DNA of 7,138 bases from DATLBY01 sp035526665 (GTDB taxonomy: Bacteria > Acidobacteriota > Terriglobia > Bryobacterales > Bryobacteraceae). Every line of letters starts with the position of its first letter. The first letter of the stretch is position 1. The stretch lies in the NCBI GenBank assembly GCA_035526665.1, contig DATLBY010000080.1:1-7138 (forward strand), given 5' to 3'. Shown here one piece after another: positions 5,476 to 7,138 of this stretch. Both the position numbers and the translations under genes were made by a program. Below the pieces are notes generated by a model. The model had not been told where the DNA came from and did no database searches. It saw nothing but the letters and a program-made list of their open reading frames with translations.

Positions 5476-6174
5476 ATGTCCCTCCTGCCTATGGTGGTGA
5501 TCGGCTTGCTTTTTCTGGCGGCGCTGCTGGGATGGCTCGCGAGGAGCCGGGTGAAGAACGCCGATATCCAGAATCGCGATGAACTGATTAAGGTCAAGGA
5601 ACAGCAACTGTCGAGCGTCCAGCAGCAATTGCAGGAGTTGCGGGAAACCAAGCCCCTTCAGGTGCATCAGCACCTGATCGCGGCCTGCGATCGGCTGGCA
5701 GGTGAGACCAGCAAATTGCAGGAGGAGATTCAGCAGGCGGAGGAGAAGCGAAGGGTCAACCGTACAAGAGTTGCCTCGGAGCAGGCGGATTTGGAAGTGC
5801 GGCTTGCCAACATTGTGGACCTTACGGAACGCAGCCGCGCAGTTTACAACTACGAGTACCAGCTCCGGAAGCTGATCGATCAAATACAATCCGAATCTCA
5901 TGTCTATCTCACCTGCGGGGAAGCGGCCTTACGCGCGACGGCCCAGGAACAGGACGAGATACGCACCTCCACGAACGCTGATTCGGCGTGGATCGCAGAT
6001 TGCCGCAGCCGTACCTCGACCTTGCTGCAACAGATCTCCGGACTCGATGCTCACATCGAGGAAATCGGTGAAAAATGCAGGCTGCTGCAGGAGCGGGAAG
6101 CACAGCTCAGAAACGCCGCTGCGGCTTTGCTTGAATCATCTGTCACAGTGGAACGCGAGAGCAAAAGGACTTAG
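5476..6174 (+). CDS. Membrane-anchored coiled-coil protein, function unknown
   Basis: I do not recognise this 232-residue protein. It starts with one hydrophobic segment (LLPMVVIGLLFLAALLGWLA, 3-22), followed by basic residues (RSRVK), so it is probably an N-terminal anchor with the rest in the cytoplasm. The remainder is rich in Q, E, K and L with heptad-like spacing: a first coil at about 29-58, a second at about 66-140, and a third at about 173-215 (IADCRSRTSTLLQQISGLDAH onward). Breaks lie near the P60 and G148 regions. No enzyme motif is visible. The general plan is that of a scaffold or membrane-tethered spacer, but such plans are common and carry little functional information. It is divergent from the kinase gene and is followed after 68 bp by the DUF1587 gene on the same strand. 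ATG at 5476 has no Shine-Dalgarno; a -10-like box just upstream suggests leaderless expression. Confidence 0.72.
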   Translation: MSLLPMVVIGLLFLAALLGWLARSRVKNADIQNRDELIKVKEQQLSSVQQQLQELRETKPLQVHQHLIAACDRLAGETSKLQEEIQQAEEKRRVNRTRVASEQADLEVRLANIVDLTERSRAVYNYEYQLRKLIDQIQSESHVYLTCGEAALRATAQEQDEIRTSTNADSAWIADCRSRTSTLLQQISGLDAHIEEIGEKCRLLQEREAQLRNAAAALLESSVTVERESKRT

Positions 6175-6193
6175 CTTCAGCATAGTAGGCCCC

Positions 6194-6222
6194 TTGTTCT
6201 GCGAGCCCGGCCCCTGTATCAT
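6194..6222 (+). promoter_or_regulatory. Candidate promoter for the DUF1587 gene
   Basis: TTGTTC (6194-6199) and TATCAT (6217-6222) are 17 bases apart. The -10 box matches at 5 of 6 positions and the -35 at 3 of 6. Transcription would start near 6229, leaving a leader of about 14 bases with no Shine-Dalgarno before the ATG at 6243. It would separate the DUF1587 gene from the coiled-coil gene. Confidence 0.4.
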
Positions 6223-6242
6223 CATGGGAACACCCCGACTAC

Positions 6243-7138
6243 ATGCAAAGCTGCACCCTCTCCGTCATCCTGCGTTTCGGCGCAGGCACCCTGGCACTGT
6301 TCACGATTCCCTGGGCGGAGGCGGCCAATCCCCCATTGCAGCGCGAGTTTACGCAGACGGTCCGTCCTTTTTTAACCAGCTATTGCATCGGATGCCATAG
6401 CGGGGATAAGCCTGCCGCCCAGTTTGATCTGGGGCAGTATACCGGTGTCGAATCGGTAGCTCGGGACTATCCCCGATGGAACCTAGTACTCGAAAAACTT
6501 GCCGCCAACGAGATGCCACCCAAGCAACTCAAACAGCCGCCGGCTGAAACCCGCCAACAGGTGATGCATTGGATCCAGGGAGTGCGCGCAGCGGAAGCGA
6601 AGAAACATGCGGGCGATCCGGGCCTGGTGCTGGCTCGCCGTCTGAGCAACTCGGAGTACAACTACACGATTCGGGACCTTACCGGCGTGGACATCCGGCC
6701 GACACGTGAGTTCCCCGTAGATCCGGCCAACCCGGCAGGTTTCGATAACTCCGGCGAGTCGTTGTCCATGTCGCCTGCTTTGCTTAATAAATATTTGCAG
6801 GCGGCACGCGAAGTTGGGGACCACATGGTTTTGACCCCGGACGGCTTCGACTTCGCGCCACATCCGATGCTGGTGGAGACGGATCGCGAGAAGTATACAA
6901 TCAAGCGCATCGTAGACTTTTACGACCGGCAGCCGACTGATTACGCAGACTACTTTCAGGCGGCCTGGCGATTTAAGTATGGATCGGCCTCGGGCAAACC
7001 AAATGCCAAGCTGGCCGACATCGCGGCAGAGAGCAAGCTGTCTCCCAAGTACCTGCCAAAAATCTGGGAGATCCTGGAAGACGGGAGAGACGAGGCCGGC
7101 CCGGTTGCGAAGCTTCGCGCCATGTGGCACGAAATGCC
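6243..7138 (+). CDS. Secreted cytochrome c / DUF1587 protein, N-terminal part
   Basis: The gene runs off the right edge; 298 codons are visible. The first about 27 residues form a Sec signal peptide with a good cleavage site (PWAEA, then ANPP), so the protein is exported. A planctomycete-type cytochrome c domain follows: heme motif CIGCH at 48-52 (C48, C51, H52), and EMPPK with M91 as the likely distal ligand. Next comes the DUF1587 signature from about residue 130: ARRLSNSEYNYTIRDLTGVD, FPVDPANPAGFDNSGE and LSMSPALLNKYLQAA. In this family DUF1592, DUF1588 and DUF1585 domains normally follow and should lie beyond the window; total length is often 700 residues or more. Such proteins are abundant in Planctomycetota, Verrucomicrobiota and Solibacter-like Acidobacteriota, often beside DUF1501 proteins. 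Their reaction is not known. ATG at 6243 is the only ATG between an in-frame TAG (6186-6188) and the signal peptide. No Shine-Dalgarno is evident. Confidence 0.88.
   Translation, partial: MQSCTLSVILRFGAGTLALFTIPWAEAANPPLQREFTQTVRPFLTSYCIGCHSGDKPAAQFDLGQYTGVESVARDYPRWNLVLEKLAANEMPPKQLKQPPAETRQQVMHWIQGVRAAEAKKHAGDPGLVLARRLSNSEYNYTIRDLTGVDIRPTREFPVDPANPAGFDNSGESLSMSPALLNKYLQAAREVGDHMVLTPDGFDFAPHPMLVETDREKYTIKRIVDFYDRQPTDYADYFQAAWRFKYGSASGKPNAKLADIAAESKLSPKYLPKIWEILEDGRDEAGPVAKLRAMWHEM

Noticed and set aside
5900..6400. + strand reading frame of 166 codons spanning the end of the coiled-coil gene and the start of the DUF1587 gene
   Set aside because: It overlaps two better supported genes in other frames and its composition (Arg/Pro/Ser-rich) is typical of an out-of-frame shadow.
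6483..7130. Long - strand reading frame of 215 codons
   Set aside because: It is antisense to the DUF1587 gene, whose + strand translation shows a clear signal peptide, CxxCH and family motifs. The antisense product shows no recognisable domain.

Overview
The window is about 7.1 kb of moderately GC-rich bacterial chromosome. Its mix of families points to Acidobacteriota of the Solibacter/Bryobacterales type. It holds a DUF6807 ('PmoA-like') protein, a secreted DUF1587 protein with a planctomycete-type cytochrome c domain, a second secreted monoheme c-type protein of unknown function, and a DUF892 plus manganese catalase pair. Planctomycetota or Verrucomicrobiota share several of these families, so the assignment is an inference.

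Layout. (1) Bases 1-381, + strand: the 3' end of a DUF6807 gene. A 228-bp gap with a perfect 11-bp hairpin follows. (2) Bases 610-1940, + strand: a two-gene oxidative-stress unit, a ferritin-like DUF892 (YciE/YciF-type) protein and a manganese catalase 11 bp downstream. The pairing resembles the enterobacterial yciGFE-katN locus. (3) Bases 1966-5357, - strand: transcribed in the order soluble PAS histidine kinase, single-domain response regulator, secreted single-CxxCH protein. It converges on the catalase gene, and a GC-rich hairpin lies at the junction. (4) Bases 5358-5475: a 118-bp divergent promoter region with an overlapping GTAC palindrome array and -10-like boxes pointing both ways. (5) Bases 5476-6174, + strand: an unrecognised membrane-anchored coiled-coil protein. 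(6) Bases 6243-7138, + strand: a secreted cytochrome c/DUF1587 protein, cut by the window end.

How the genes may work together. The DUF892-catalase pair is a peroxide/stress defence module. The kinase and receiver-only regulator form a cytoplasmic phosphorelay pair. The regulator has no DNA-binding domain, so its output is probably through protein contact or onward phosphotransfer. The heme protein downstream may be only co-transcribed or may be part of the same redox response; the sequence does not decide this. Several starts here (610, 5476, 6243 and the kinase start) lack a Shine-Dalgarno sequence at normal spacing, whereas the catalase and response regulator have clear ones.

No tRNA, rRNA, CRISPR array, insertion sequence or phage feature was seen. 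The least explained elements are the kinase-regulator-heme protein cluster, the GTAC palindrome array, and the inverted repeat that contains the heme protein's start codon.
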